From: Methylosinus sp. Sm6
Lineage (GTDB): Bacteria; Pseudomonadota; Alphaproteobacteria; Rhizobiales; Beijerinckiaceae
Length of the DNA stretch: 64,000 nucleotides
NCBI RefSeq assembly: GCF_019802345.1
Contig: NZ_JAINDZ010000017.1
Location: 1 to 64,000 of the forward strand
Direction of reading: 5' to 3'
In this document: positions 1-9,956 of the stretch, piece by piece
How positions within the stretch are numbered: the stretch's first letter is position 1
How the letters are laid out: each line of letters starts with the position of its first letter
Notes under the pieces: generated by a model
The model's database searches: none
What the model saw: only the letters and a program-made list of their open reading frames with translations
Told to the model about the DNA's origin: nothing
Position numbers and translations under genes: made by a program

Positions 1-28
1 CGGACCGAAAGGTCCGGCCGGTTTTTCT
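1..28 (+). terminator. Possible factor-independent terminator
   Basis: A 6-bp perfect stem (CGGACC/GGTCCG) with a GAAA tetraloop is followed, after five bases, by a run of five T. It would end a transcript entering from the left of the window. The gap between stem and T-run lowers confidence. Confidence 0.45.
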
Positions 29-212
29 TTGGTGCGTCGCCATTCGATGACGGCCGGCCGGCGCGAGGCGCCTCCGCCCGAAGAAATTGCCGCGGCGTGC
101 TTCGGCGCGCTTGTCGCGCCGACGCCCTCTACGATATTGGGCGAGGACAGCGTCATCGCGGGCCGGCGTTCCGCCGCCGCGGCGCGCAGACGGCGTCCAC
201 CGGAGAAGGCGG

Positions 213-833
213 GTGAAAGACAAGACCGCGCAGTTTGCGCCGCGCGCCTGGCAGCGCATGCTGTCCGGCCGGCGCCTCGATCTGCTCGACCCCTCGCCGC
301 TCGATATCGAGATCGAGGACATCGCCCATGGCCTCGCGCGAGTGGCCCGCTGGAACGGCCAGACGATCGGTCCACATATTTTTTCGGTCGCGCAGCACAG
401 CCTGCTGGTCGAAGCGATCGCCGGCGCGCTGGAACCCGGATTGGATCGAAGGGGCCGGCTATTCATGCTGCTGCATGACGCGCCCGAATATGTGATCGGC
501 GACATGATCTCACCGTTCAAGACGGTGATCGGCGACGCCTACAAGGGCGTCGAGAAACGCATCCTCGCCGCGATTCTCCTGCGTTTCTCCCTGCCGCCCG
601 AACCCGATGCGGCGCTGCTTCGCCTCGCCAAGCGCGCGGACAAGGCCGCGGCGTTTTTCGAGGCGACGCATCTCGCCGGCTTTACACGCGCCGAGGCCGA
701 GCGCATCTTCGGCCGCCCGGCGATCGCGCCGGACGCCTGCGAGGAGGCGCTCGCTCCGCTCGGCGCGGAGGCGGCGCAACAAAGTTTTCTCGCCCGGTTC
801 GCCGCGATCGAACGAGGGGATGAGGGGGGGTGA
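213..833 (+). CDS. HD-domain phosphohydrolase, YfbR/5'-deoxynucleotidase-like
   Basis: A 206-residue soluble protein with the HD-domain signature: a first His in the HSLLVEA stretch, an HDAPE motif (the metal-binding HD pair) and a following GDM segment, the layout of YfbR-like 5'-nucleotidases. Family members dephosphorylate deoxynucleoside monophosphates with a divalent metal; the substrate here is inferred only. The reading frame is open upstream to about position 87, but that part is Arg-rich and unlike the family. I chose the GTG at 213 because a GGAGAAGG ribosome site lies just before it. The stop overlaps the region of the next start, so the gene is probably translationally coupled to the phosphatase and Nudix genes that follow. 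Confidence 0.75.
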   Translation: MKDKTAQFAPRAWQRMLSGRRLDLLDPSPLDIEIEDIAHGLARVARWNGQTIGPHIFSVAQHSLLVEAIAGALEPGLDRRGRLFMLLHDAPEYVIGDMISPFKTVIGDAYKGVEKRILAAILLRFSLPPEPDAALLRLAKRADKAAAFFEATHLAGFTRAEAERIFGRPAIAPDACEEALAPLGAEAAQQSFLARFAAIERGDEGG

Positions 834-835
834 AA

Positions 836-1348
836 ATGGCGCGCCTCTACGTCTGCTCGCTCACCAAGGTCGTCGACACGGTCCGCTCCAGCGGCGCCCG
901 CTCGCTGGTCACCATTCTGACCGGCGGCGCCTCCCTCGTGCGACCCAATGAGATCGCGCCGGAGCGCCATCTGCGTCTGTCCGTCTCGGACATCGACGTG
1001 CGCCAGGAAGGACATGTCCTGGCCTGCTGCGAGCATATCGAGACGCTGCTCGCGTTCGCGGCCGCTTGGGATCGCCGTGAGCCGTTGGTCATTCATTGCT
1101 ATGCGGGGGTCAGCCGCTCGCCGGCCGCCGCCTTCATTCTCGCCTGCGCCCTGTCGCCGCAGAAGAGCGAGGGCGAGCTCGCCCTCGATCTGCGGCGCGC
1201 CTCGCCGACGGCGACGCCCAATCGGCGCCTCGTCGCGCTCGCCGACAAAATTCTGCGCCGCGACGGCCGCATGTCCGAAGCGATCGAGGGCATCGGCCGC
1301 GGCGCCGATTGTTTCGAGGGAGCGCCCTTCGCGCTCGAGCTCGCGTGA
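836..1348 (+). CDS. Tyrosine/dual-specificity phosphatase family protein
   Basis: A 170-residue protein with the phosphatase P-loop HCYAGVSRS (CX5R type), Cys about residue 88 being the expected nucleophile. This fits the cysteine-dependent tyrosine/dual-specificity phosphatases; the substrate is unknown. A GTG at 830 overlaps the upstream stop, but the ATG at 836 is better spaced from the GAGGGGGG ribosome site and was preferred. The 3' end overlaps the next gene by four bases (GTGA). Its place between an HD nucleotidase and an NrtR-like Nudix regulator suggests a role in nucleotide or NAD-related metabolism, by context only. Confidence 0.75.
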   Translation: MARLYVCSLTKVVDTVRSSGARSLVTILTGGASLVRPNEIAPERHLRLSVSDIDVRQEGHVLACCEHIETLLAFAAAWDRREPLVIHCYAGVSRSPAAAFILACALSPQKSEGELALDLRRASPTATPNRRLVALADKILRRDGRMSEAIEGIGRGADCFEGAPFALELA

Positions 1349-2358
1349 CCTCGCGCCTCGGCGCGACCAGCGAGCGGAGGGACGATACAACGGGCCCGCT
1401 GCCGGTCGAGATCGGCCTCACCGCCGCGATCGTCGCCGTGCAGGGCGACGCGCCGTTGATCCTCACCGTGCGCGCGAGCGAGGTCGACACGCGCGCCACT
1501 CTCCCGTCCGGACCGTTCGATCCCGTCCGGCACAGAACGTTCGAAATCGGGCTGCGGTCCTGGGTCGCCGAGCAGACCGGCATGAGCCTCGGCTATGTCG
1601 AGCAGCTCTATACTTTCGGCGATCGCGGGCGGCACGCGCGGGCCGGCGACCGCGATCCGCACGTCGTTTCCGTCGGCTATCTCGCGTTGACGCGGATCGC
1701 CGAGGGCCAGACCGGCGAACTCGCCGGCTTTCGCAGCTGGTATGATTTCTTCCCCTGGGAGGATTGGCGCCAGGGTCGCCCGGAGCTGCTGGAGACGACG
1801 ATCCTCCCCGGCCTCGCCGAATGGGTCGAGGCGGCTCCCGCGGCGTTGTCGTCTTCGGGCCTGCGCCGGCGCGAGCGGGTCAATCTGCTGTTTCAGCCGG
1901 CCAGCCGCGGCTTCGACGACGAAAATGCGCTCGAGCGCTACGAGCTGCTCTATGAGGCGGGGCTGGTGGAGGAGGCCTGGCGCGACGGGCGCGAGGCGGC
2001 GCTGCAGCGCGGGCGGCGTCCGCCGCCGCTCGGCGCGCCCATGCAGCACGACCATCGCCGCATCCTGGCGACCGCCATGGGGCGGCTACGCGCCAAGATG
2101 AAATATCGCCCGGTGATCTTCGAGCTGATGCCCCCGGCCTTCACGCTCACCGAACTGCAGCGAACGGTGGAGGCGATCGCCGGTCGCCATTTGCACAAGC
2201 AGAATTTCCGGCGCCTGGTCGAGACCTCCGCCGCCGTCGAGCCGACCGGCGACGTCTCGCTGAACACCGGCGGGCGGCCCGCCGCGCTTTTTCATTTTCG
2301 CCGCAATATCCTGCAAGAACGATCGGCGCCGGGGCTGCGGGTCGGCGTCAGAGGATGA
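1345..2358 (+). CDS. NrtR-like Nudix/winged-helix regulator (COG4111-like)
   Basis: A 337-residue protein. The N-terminal half resembles the Nudix fold of NrtR (ADP-ribose-sensing NAD regulators), with the typical SVGYLAL and RSWYDFFPWEDW stretches. The C-terminal part (from about residue 250) reads FTLTELQRTVEAI followed by NFRRLVE, the winged-helix DNA-binding region of that family. A canonical catalytic Nudix box (GX5EX7REUXEEXGU) is not evident, as in regulatory members. Start GTG overlaps the upstream stop by four bases. Third gene of a coupled three-gene unit. In Alphaproteobacteria such proteins are thought to control NAD biosynthesis; nad genes are not in this window. Confidence 0.7.
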   Translation: MTSRLGATSERRDDTTGPLPVEIGLTAAIVAVQGDAPLILTVRASEVDTRATLPSGPFDPVRHRTFEIGLRSWVAEQTGMSLGYVEQLYTFGDRGRHARAGDRDPHVVSVGYLALTRIAEGQTGELAGFRSWYDFFPWEDWRQGRPELLETTILPGLAEWVEAAPAALSSSGLRRRERVNLLFQPASRGFDDENALERYELLYEAGLVEEAWRDGREAALQRGRRPPPLGAPMQHDHRRILATAMGRLRAKMKYRPVIFELMPPAFTLTELQRTVEAIAGRHLHKQNFRRLVETSAAVEPTGDVSLNTGGRPAALFHFRRNILQERSAPGLRVGVRG

Positions 2359-2375
2359 TCGCCTGCTTAAGAGGT

Positions 2376-2402
2376 TGTTCACCATGAAGTGGTGAATTTT
2401 CC
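2376..2402 (+). other. Short hairpin after the Nudix gene
   Basis: An inverted repeat TTCACC/GGTGAA with a 7-base loop is followed by four T, so it could be a weak terminator. It also overlaps the possible start and signal-peptide region of the next gene (GTG at 2392), so it may be coincidental. Confidence 0.3.
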
Positions 2403-3208
2403 TCGGGGCCTGTCCTCGTCGAGCGTAGGGGTGTTGCTTGGGTTATCTGTCGCCGCCGCCGTCTCCGGCGCCGGTCATCGTCTATAAGGACGTGGGCGGT
2501 CTCGTCTCGGATTATCAGGCGCAAACGGAAATCTATCGACGCGAGAGCCGTGAGGTCCGTCTCCATGAATGCCGATCGGCCTGCACATTGGCGCTGAGCC
2601 TGCCCAATGTCTGTGTCTATCCCGATTCGCTGGTGAAGTTCCATCTCGCCTATAATGCGATCGACCGTCAGACCGACGCCGGCGTCTCGGCGGAGCTGTT
2701 TCGCTCCTATCCGTCCGCCGTGCAGCAGCGTCTCGGCGGGCTCACCCGCCAATACAAGGTGCTGACCGGCAATGAGCTGATCTCGCTCGGCGTGCGCAAT
2801 TGCAACGGCGACCGCACGATGATCGCCGAAGGAACTCCCCTGCGGCGCCGCCGGACGCCGGCCGCGCCCGCAGCGCCGCATGGAGGCTCTATCGGGGATC
2901 TCGCCGAGACGGTCCGCGGCGCGGTCGCTGAAGCCTTCGGCTCGTCCGCGCCCGATCCGCAACGTCCGATCCGCGTCGCCGTGGCCCGGCCCGAGCCGCC
3001 TCGCTCGCTCGGCGTCGATCCGAGCCCCACCGCCTCGATCGGCGTCCGCGCCGTCGACGCGCCCGAGCCGCCCCGTCGGCCGCCGACGGCGGCGATCGCG
3101 CCGACGCCCGCCGAACATCCGGCACCGCCGCTCATTCCGGGCGGCCAGCCGATCCTCGCGAGCGGCGCCTTCGTCCCGCCGCTGCCAGCGCGGCTCGCGC
3201 AGCAATGA
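2392..3208 (+). CDS. Periplasmic ClpP-like conserved protein with probable signal-peptide frameshift
   Basis: The body (frame of position 2438 to the stop at 3208) contains an ESREVRLHECRSACTLAL stretch and a FHLAYN segment, as in COG3904-like periplasmic proteins of crotonase/ClpP-type fold, followed by a Pro/Ala-rich tail from about residue 130. In its own frame the only available start is TTG at 2438, which gives no signal peptide. The frame one base earlier, from GTG 2392, encodes MNFPRGLSSSSVGVLLGLS then AAAVSGAG, a good export signal, and then stops at 2485-2487. A one-base indel near 2455-2480 would join the two. Either the sequence has an error, or the gene is broken or starts at TTG. 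Molecular function is unknown. Confidence 0.6.
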
Positions 3209-3412
3209 CAAAGAAAGCGCGAGCGCGGCATTGTGTCCGAATGGCGCCTCGGCTATTTTTCGCCACGATGTTGCTCTACGGACACAGTCGGCGGGCAAAT
3301 CGTGGCGTGCGTGCGCAAACCCAATGCGTTCCGCGTCACGGAGAAGCGCTGATCGGGCGCTTCGCCGACGGGTGACTCTTCCCATCGCAGTCTCGCGCCT
3401 CCTCGCGCGCAA

Positions 3413-5134
3413 ATGAGCCAACACGTCGGGCGCCCGCGCCCGCCGCCAGCGGAAAGACGAGATAATTTGCTGGATCGCTGGAGACTGACGTCTTTTGCCG
3501 AGTCACGATCGATCGCCCGCGTCGCCGGCGCTTTCGCGATCCTCGCGGCGTTTTTTGTTCCATCCTTCACCGAAGACGCGGTCGCCAATGGCGAGACTCG
3601 CACGCTCTATCTCTATCACGCCCATACTCAAGAGCAGATCGCCGCGACCTATCTGGTGAACGGCCGCTATGACGAGAGCGTGCTCGAGAAGCTCAACTGG
3701 TTCCTGCGCGACTGGCGGCGCGACGAGCCGGCCAAAATGGATCCCCGCCTGTTCGATGTCGTCTGGCAGGCCTATCGCGAGGCCGGGGCGAGCGAGCCCG
3801 TGCATGTCGTCTCCGCCTACCGCTCGCCGGAGACCAACGCCATGCTGCGCGCCCGCTCGCGGGCGGTGGCGCGCTATTCCCAGCACATGCTGGGCAAGGC
3901 GATGGACACGACCATGCCGGGCATGTCGATGTCGCATATTCGCGAGATCGGCATGCGCATGCAGCGTGGCGGCGTCGGCTATTATCCCCATGCCGGCACG
4001 CCCTTCGTCCATCTCGACGTCGGCAGCGTGCGCTCCTGGCCGCGCATGAGCTATGAGCAGCTGGCGCGGCTGTTCCCGGACGGCAAGACCGTGCATCTGC
4101 CGACCAATAATCAGCCGCTCGCCCGCTATGAGGAAGCCAAGGCCGAGATCGAGGCGCGCGGCGGCTCCTATGCGCCGGTCGAGAGGAAGAGCAAGAGCTT
4201 CTTCGCAATGTTGTTCGGCGGCGGAGAGGACGACGAGGACGCCGCGGCGGCGGCGCCGCCGCCCGCCGCGCGCCGGCAATGGGCGTCGCTGGCGCCGCGC
4301 CAGATGGCGCGCTTGGCGGAGGCGGAGGAGGAGGGCGCCGTCGAGGCCGCGCCCGTCGAAAAGCCGCGACGCGGGCGCGCGGAAAAGCTCCTGGCGGCCG
4401 CCGAGCGAAACCTGCCGCGCGGCGAGACGCAGCTGCGGCAGGCGCCGCCCGAGCCCGCGCCGCCGGAGAGGCCGGCGCCGGTCGCTGTCGTCGCCTCGCT
4501 CGCGCCGGCCGCCATGAACGAGGCCGATCCGGCGCTGGTTCCGCTGCCGCCGCGCCGGCCCTCGGGGCTCAGTCTTCTCGGCGCGCCGCTGCCGCCGGCG
4601 CGACCCTACGGGCTCGTCGCCGCGGTCGACGGCTTCGCCTCGGTTCCGCTGCGGTCCGGCGCGGGCGTCGCCGCCATCGCCAATCTCATCGACGCCACGG
4701 CGTCGACGCCGCTCGCGCCGCCGCCCGAGCCGCGCCCCGCCAAGCCGGAGCCTCTGCTCGCCTATGCTCCGACGGCCGAGCCGGCTGCCGCGCCGCCGCC
4801 GCTGGTCGCGCCCGTCTCGGCAGCGCGCGAGGCGTCCGAGCCGGCTGCGGGGCTGCGCCTCTCCGCTTCCGTCATCAAGTCGCCGCCTGCCGCCGCCGCC
4901 AAAGTCGCGCTGGTTCCGGCGCGGCTGGATCGGTCGAATTTCCAGGCGCTGACCTCGGCCCGCTCGGCGCGGCTGCTCGCTTTGGGCTCGGCGCTCGGCT
5001 CGATGATCGGCGCGCCGCGCTCGGCGGCGCGGGCGGAGGCCAGCCTGTTCTCCGCCTCCCTGACCGGCGGTCAGACCGGCGTCTTTGCGTCCGCCGCGAA
5101 TCTGCTCCCGACCGACCATTTCGCGCGGCGGTGA
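3413..5134 (+). CDS. DUF882 / peptidase M15-like murein endopeptidase (YcbK/MepK type)
   Basis: A 573-residue exported protein. There is an N-terminal hydrophobic segment (about residues 38-55), then the DUF882 domain (about 60-225) with the zinc-peptidase motifs of the M15 fold: SAYRSPETN, SQHMLGKAMD (His and Asp ligands) and VHLDVG (His ligand). Family members cut peptide crosslinks of peptidoglycan. The last 300 residues are a low-complexity Ala/Pro/Arg tail that is common in alphaproteobacterial homologues and may span the wall. A stem-loop at 5258-5296 separates it from the converging gene. Confidence 0.8.
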   Translation: MSQHVGRPRPPPAERRDNLLDRWRLTSFAESRSIARVAGAFAILAAFFVPSFTEDAVANGETRTLYLYHAHTQEQIAATYLVNGRYDESVLEKLNWFLRDWRRDEPAKMDPRLFDVVWQAYREAGASEPVHVVSAYRSPETNAMLRARSRAVARYSQHMLGKAMDTTMPGMSMSHIREIGMRMQRGGVGYYPHAGTPFVHLDVGSVRSWPRMSYEQLARLFPDGKTVHLPTNNQPLARYEEAKAEIEARGGSYAPVERKSKSFFAMLFGGGEDDEDAAAAAPPPAARRQWASLAPRQMARLAEAEEEGAVEAAPVEKPRRGRAEKLLAAAERNLPRGETQLRQAPPEPAPPERPAPVAVVASLAPAAMNEADPALVPLPPRRPSGLSLLGAPLPPARPYGLVAAVDGFASVPLRSGAGVAAIANLIDATASTPLAPPPEPRPAKPEPLLAYAPTAEPAAAPPPLVAPVSAAREASEPAAGLRLSASVIKSPPAAAAKVALVPARLDRSNFQALTSARSARLLALGSALGSMIGAPRSAARAEASLFSASLTGGQTGVFASAANLLPTDHFARR

Positions 5135-5164
5135 GCCGGTCGCCGGGGTCGCCCCCGTCGAGGA

Positions 5165-5180
5165 CGAGCCTGAAGGCTCG
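5165..5180. repeat. REP-like palindrome, copy 1 (CGAGCCTGAAGGCTCG)
   Basis: A short self-complementary element (CGAGCC/GGCTCG around TGAA or TTCA), also found at 23451-23510, 60649-60666 and, degenerate, near 46612. All copies are intergenic and adjacent to gene ends. Confidence 0.55.
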
Positions 5181-5198
5181 CGCTTCGAAAACGCTAGC

Positions 5199-5218
5199 GC
5201 TTTCCGATCGAACGGAAT
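5199..5218 (+). repeat. 20-bp dispersed repeat, copy 1
   Basis: GCTTTCCGATCGAACGGAAT is present here and in exact inverted orientation at 13285-13304. Both copies are intergenic. This copy sits in a larger palindrome (GATCGAACG-GAAT-CGTTCGATC). Confidence 0.6.
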
Positions 5219-5257
5219 CGTTCGATCGATCAGAATTCGCTCAACAGAAAGAACCCC

Positions 5258-5296
5258 AGAGCCTTATCCGATCCAATTGGATCCGGATAAGGCTCT
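5258..5296. terminator. Stem-loop between convergent genes
   Basis: A long inverted repeat: AGAGCCTTATCCG-ATCC pairs with GGAT-CCGGATAAGGCTCT (one bulge) around an AATT loop. It lies between the converging DUF882 and GGDEF-EAL genes and touches the stop of the latter. There is no T-run, so it may be a 3'-stabilising structure rather than an intrinsic terminator. Confidence 0.5.
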
Positions 5297-7769
5297 AGGC
5301 CGCCGTCTCGATCGACCGTTCGGCGGCCAGCATCCGCCGCAGCTCCGCGGCGGGCGTCGGCCGGCTGAACAAAAAGCCCTGCATTTGCGTGCAGCCTTCC
5401 TCGCGCAGCCGCGCCAATTGGTCGAGCGTCTCCACCCCTTCCGCCACTGTCGCCACGCCGAGGCATTGGCCGAGGCCGGCGACCGCGCGCACGATCGCCC
5501 CGCATTCGTGATTTTCCGGCAGCTCCCGCACGAAGGAGCGGTCGATCTTGATCTTGTCGAAGGGGAAGGAGCGCAGATAGCTGAGGCTCGAATAGCCGGT
5601 GCCGAAGTCATCGAGCGAGATGCGCACGCCGAGCGCGCGCAACTGGTGCAGCACCGAGAGATTGGCGTGGTTCTCGGCGAGCAGCACGGTCTCGGTGATC
5701 TCGAGCTCGAGCCGGCGCGGCGCGAGGCCGCTGGCGGCGAGCGCCGACATCACCGCCTGGGCCAGCGCCCGCGAGCGGAACTGGGCGGGCGAGAGATTGA
5801 TGCTGACGCCGAATCGCTCGGGCCAGGTCGCCGCCTCGCGGCAGGCTTCGCGCAGCACCCACTCGCCGATCGGCACGATGAGCCCGGTATCCTCGGCGAG
5901 CGGGATGAAATCGCTCGGCGCCACGGCGCCGCGAATCGGATGGAACCAGCGCAGCAGCGCCTCTGAGGCGACGATCTCATTGGTCTCTATGTCGATGACC
6001 GGCTGATAATAAATCTCGAATTCGCCGGCGCGCAGCGCGTGACGCAGATCGGCCTCCAGCGTGCGGCGCTGGTGTATGGTGGCGGCCATCTGCGACTCGA
6101 AGAAGCGATGGACGCCGCGCCCGTCGGATTTGGCGCGATAGAGCGCGATATCGGCGTTCTTCAGCAGAGTGTCGGCGTCGTCGCCGTCATTGGGCGCGAC
6201 CGAGACGCCGACGCTCGCCCCGATGTTCACCTGATGTCCGTCGATCTCGCAGACGCGGCCCAGCGTCTCGACGACGATTCCCGCGAGACGTTCCGCCTCG
6301 GCGCGTCCCGCGCCGAACTGCACGATCGCGAATTCGTCGCCGCCGAAGCGCGCGACGAGGTCGCCCGGCGGAAGAATGCGCCGCAGCCGCTCGGCGATCG
6401 CGACCAGCAGCCTGTCGCCGATCGGATGGCCGAATGCGTCATTGACGTCCTTGAAGCCATCGAGATCGAGATAGAGCAGGCCGAGCCCTGCGCCGCCGGC
6501 CTCGCCGAGGCGCTCCAGCCCCTCCGACAGCCGCATGCGGAACAAGGTGCGATTGGCGAGGCCGGTGAGCGGATCGTGGTGCGCGAGATGAGCGATGCGC
6601 GCCGCCGCCTCGCGCTGCTCGGTAACGTCCACGACGGCGAGCAGCACGGCCGGCCGGTTGTCGAAGACGAGCTCGCGCGCATAATTGAGAACCTCGATGA
6701 CGCGTCCGCCGGCGGCCCTGTTCGACCACACGCGGTCGGCCGGGTGGCGCCGCGACGGAAAATCGCGACTCATCGCCAGCGCCGCCCATTCCTCCTCCGC
6801 ATAGAGGTCGAACAGGGTCGAGGCGAGAAAGCGCTCGCGCGGCAGGCCGTAATGCGCGACCGCGGCGTCATTGACGGCGAGGATGCCGAGGCTCTGCGGA
6901 TCATGGACCCACATGGGCATCGGATTATTCTCGAACAGGAGGCGAAACGAGGCTTCGCGCTCCTTCAGCTCGGTGACGTCGGTCAGAGTGAGACCGATGA
7001 GGTCGCCCATCGGCGAGGCGGCGACGCGCAAATGCGTGGTCTTGCCGCCGGCGCGATGCGCGACGTCGAATTCGTCGTGCCGCATCGCCTCGAAAATCGC
7101 GCCGAGGCGTTCGAATGTCCCATTGCCCATCCATTCGGGCGCGATCTCGCGCAGCCGCCGCCATTGCAGGTCGCCCTCCGAGCCGCCGAGAATGCGAGAG
7201 GCGCTCTCGTTGAGGCTGACGATCTGCAGATCGACGATGCGGCGGCCGGCCTCATGGACGGCGGCGAGGGTGACGAGGCCGTCGCGCGTCGCGCGATAGA
7301 TCGCGTCGACGAGATTTTGCGTCGAGGCGCGCTCGCGCGCGAAGATCAAAAACAGCGCGCCGCCCCAGCGGCTGGAGAGCGGAAAGGCGACGATCTCGCA
7401 AGTGCGCACCAGCCCGTCGCGAATCGTGCGGGCCAGGGTCGCGGCGGGAGTCGCGCGCAGATGCGCCAGGCCCAGCGCGTCGTGCAGCGCGTCGGCGTGA
7501 TTGCGGGGAAGCTGGTCGGTCGGCAGGCGATGCGGCGCGACGCCGAGCCAGGCCGCGACGCCGTCGCCGCCGTAGAGAATCTCGTAGGAGCCGTTCCTGC
7601 GGCGTATGGCGAGCGCCAGATCGTCGGCGAGGCGCCCGAGGCTGCCGATCCCGATCTGCTCATAGGGCGGCAGTCGGTCCGGAGTCGTCTCGACCTGCCA
7701 GTTCAGGCAGAGCTCCTCGACATCCGCGAACTGGGTGGCGACGCCATATTGCGAAGCGATTTTCTTCAT
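5295..7769 (-). CDS. PAS-GGDEF-EAL cyclic-di-GMP turnover protein
   Basis: An 824-residue cytosolic protein without TM segments. There are N-terminal PAS-like sensory regions (about residues 50-390), then a GGDEF domain (about 400-555) with an intact FGGDEF motif, then an EAL domain (about 565-815) with SEALLRW, EITETVLL, DDFGTGYSSLSYL, KIDRSFV and AEGVET. Both c-di-GMP synthesis and hydrolysis motifs look intact. The RxxD inhibitory site expected just before GGDEF is not recognisable (PPGDLVARF), so product inhibition may be absent. The gene is divergent from cobT, with an AT-rich 270-bp region between them. The sensed signal is unknown. Confidence 0.9.
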   Translation of the reverse strand: MKKIASQYGVATQFADVEELCLNWQVETTPDRLPPYEQIGIGSLGRLADDLALAIRRRNGSYEILYGGDGVAAWLGVAPHRLPTDQLPRNHADALHDALGLAHLRATPAATLARTIRDGLVRTCEIVAFPLSSRWGGALFLIFARERASTQNLVDAIYRATRDGLVTLAAVHEAGRRIVDLQIVSLNESASRILGGSEGDLQWRRLREIAPEWMGNGTFERLGAIFEAMRHDEFDVAHRAGGKTTHLRVAASPMGDLIGLTLTDVTELKEREASFRLLFENNPMPMWVHDPQSLGILAVNDAAVAHYGLPRERFLASTLFDLYAEEEWAALAMSRDFPSRRHPADRVWSNRAAGGRVIEVLNYARELVFDNRPAVLLAVVDVTEQREAAARIAHLAHHDPLTGLANRTLFRMRLSEGLERLGEAGGAGLGLLYLDLDGFKDVNDAFGHPIGDRLLVAIAERLRRILPPGDLVARFGGDEFAIVQFGAGRAEAERLAGIVVETLGRVCEIDGHQVNIGASVGVSVAPNDGDDADTLLKNADIALYRAKSDGRGVHRFFESQMAATIHQRRTLEADLRHALRAGEFEIYYQPVIDIETNEIVASEALLRWFHPIRGAVAPSDFIPLAEDTGLIVPIGEWVLREACREAATWPERFGVSINLSPAQFRSRALAQAVMSALAASGLAPRRLELEITETVLLAENHANLSVLHQLRALGVRISLDDFGTGYSSLSYLRSFPFDKIKIDRSFVRELPENHECGAIVRAVAGLGQCLGVATVAEGVETLDQLARLREEGCTQMQGFLFSRPTPAAELRRMLAAERSIETAA

Positions 7770-8039
7770 GGGGGGAAACGGGGCTGGCGAAGCGCCGGGC
7801 GGCGCCGAATGGCGCTAATGTGACCGATCGCTTTGAAAAAAACGTAAATGTTTCAACATCTTGCGTGAAAATGTTGTCACATTGACTTCATAATTTCATC
7901 TAGCTAATTGATTATAAAACACAAACGCCATCTCTTTGCGGGATCGCGGACCATGCGCGTCTTTCTTGGAGCAGGCCGCCGAACATCGGCTATATTGAGC
8001 GCGTCAGCCGCCGCTCGGGATCGCAGCAGAAAAAGACGA

Positions 8040-9953
8040 ATGGCCACGAATCGCAAGCCCGCCACGCCGAGGGAGGCTCCGCAGGAGCCATTCAAGCGCG
8101 CCGTCGCCGGCGCCATGCGCGCCATGGCGAGAACGCCGGAGCTCGAGGTCGCCTTTGCGCCCGAGCGCGCGGCCTTGTTCGGCTCCGACGGAAAGGCGAA
8201 GGCGCGCCTGCCCGAACCGCCGCGCAAGCTCACCGCGCAGGATGCGGCGGTTCTGCGCGGCCACGCCGATTCGATCGCGCTGCGCCTCGCCTGCCATGAC
8301 GAGGCGGTTCACCGCCGCCTGCAGCCCGCCGATCTCGAGGCGCGCGCCGCCTTCGACGCGCTGGAGCAGGCGCGCGTCGAATCGATCGGCGCGCGGCGCA
8401 TGACCGGCGTCGCCGCCAATATCGGCGCCATGCTCGACGATCGCTATTCTCGCGCCAGGCTCGGCGAAATTGCGAGCCGCGAGGACGCGCCGCTCGAGGA
8501 CGCGCTGGCGCTGCTGGCGCGGGAGCGGCTCACCGGCCTCGCGCCGCCGCCCAATGCGCGCAAGCTCGTCGATCTCTGGCGCCCCTTCGTCGAGGAGCGC
8601 GCCGGCTCCGATCTCGACAAGCTCCCCGAGGCGATCGAGAATCAGCGCAGCTTCGCGCAGCTGGCGCATCGGCTGCTCACCGCGCTCGAGCTTGCGGGCG
8701 AAAGCGCCGGCGGCGAGGAGCAGTCGGAGGATTCCGAGCAGGACGAGCCGAAGAGCCCCGATGAGTCCGAAGGCGACGAGAACGAGGACGAGACGCCTTC
8801 CGGCTCCTCCGAGATGGAGACCGCCATGGCCTCCGAGGACTCGCTGAAGGAGGGCGAGAGCGAGCCCGCCGAATCTCCCGACGCCGAGAAGATGGAGGAG
8901 GTCGAAGCCGGCGATCTCGACGAGGCGATGGAGACGCGCCGCGGCCAGTCGCCGCCGCTCGACCGCGCCGGCGGCGACTATCATGTCTACACGACGCGCT
9001 TCGACGAGATCGTGAAGGCCGAGGATCTGTGCGATTCCGAGGAGCTCGACCGGCTGCGCGCCTATCTCGACAAGCAGCTCCTGCATCTCTCCTCGGTCGT
9101 CGGCCGCCTCGCCAACCGCCTGCAAAGGCGCTTGATGGCGCAGCAGAACCGCTCCTGGGAGTTCGACCTCGAGGAGGGCATGCTCGATCCGGCGCGCCTG
9201 CCGCGCGTCGTCATCGATCCGCAGCAGCCGCTCTCCTTCAAGCGCGAAAAGGACACGGATTTCCGCGACACGGTGGTGACGCTGCTGCTCGACAATTCCG
9301 GTTCTATGCGCGGCAGGCCGATCACTGTGGCGGCGACCTGCGCCGACATTCTCGCGCGCACGCTGGAGCGCTGCGGCGTGAAGGTGGAGATTTTGGGCTT
9401 CACCACCAAGGCGTGGAAGGGCGGCCAGTCGCGCGAAGCCTGGATCGGCGACGGCAAGCGGCCCAACCCCGGCCGGCTGAACGATATTCGCCACATCATC
9501 TACAAGGCGGCCGACGCGCCCTGGCGGCGCGCGCGCCGCAATCTCGGCCTGATGATGCGCGAGGGGCTGCTCAAGGAGAATATCGACGGCGAGGCGCTCG
9601 ATTGGGCGCATCGCCGGCTGCTGGCGCGCCCCGAGCAGCGGCGTATTCTGATGATGATCTCCGACGGCGCGCCGGTCGACGATTCGACGCTCTCGGTCAA
9701 TCCCGGCAATTTCCTCGAGCGCCATCTGCGTCATGTGATCCATGAGATCGAGACGAAATCGGCGGTCGAGCTGATCGCCATCGGCATCGGCCATGACGTG
9801 ACGCGCTACTACCGCCGCGCGGTGACGATCGTCGACGCGGAGGAGCTCGGCGGCGCGATGACCGAGAAGCTCGCCGAACTGTTCAGCGAGAATGCGCGGA
9901 CGCCGCTCGCGCCCCGGCGTTCGTCGCGCGGCAGGCCGATCGCGGCGGAGTGA
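8040..9953 (+). CDS. cobT: Aerobic cobaltochelatase subunit CobT
   Basis: A 637-residue homologue of CobT, which with CobS and CobN inserts cobalt into hydrogenobyrinate a,c-diamide in aerobic cobalamin synthesis. An N-terminal helical domain is followed by a strongly acidic Glu/Asp/Ser linker (about residues 220-300) and a C-terminal von Willebrand A domain with a MIDAS motif DNSGSMRG (about residue 418). The ATG at 8040 was chosen because the family begins close to the [11 protein letters not shown] stretch. CobS, usually next door, is not in the window. A riboswitch-controlled btuB is present at 47 kb. Confidence 0.92.
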   Translation: MATNRKPATPREAPQEPFKRAVAGAMRAMARTPELEVAFAPERAALFGSDGKAKARLPEPPRKLTAQDAAVLRGHADSIALRLACHDEAVHRRLQPADLEARAAFDALEQARVESIGARRMTGVAANIGAMLDDRYSRARLGEIASREDAPLEDALALLARERLTGLAPPPNARKLVDLWRPFVEERAGSDLDKLPEAIENQRSFAQLAHRLLTALELAGESAGGEEQSEDSEQDEPKSPDESEGDENEDETPSGSSEMETAMASEDSLKEGESEPAESPDAEKMEEVEAGDLDEAMETRRGQSPPLDRAGGDYHVYTTRFDEIVKAEDLCDSEELDRLRAYLDKQLLHLSSVVGRLANRLQRRLMAQQNRSWEFDLEEGMLDPARLPRVVIDPQQPLSFKREKDTDFRDTVVTLLLDNSGSMRGRPITVAATCADILARTLERCGVKVEILGFTTKAWKGGQSREAWIGDGKRPNPGRLNDIRHIIYKAADAPWRRARRNLGLMMREGLLKENIDGEALDWAHRRLLARPEQRRILMMISDGAPVDDSTLSVNPGNFLERHLRHVIHEIETKSAVELIAIGIGHDVTRYYRRAVTIVDAEELGGAMTEKLAELFSENARTPLAPRRSSRGRPIAAE

Positions 9954-9956
9954 GGC

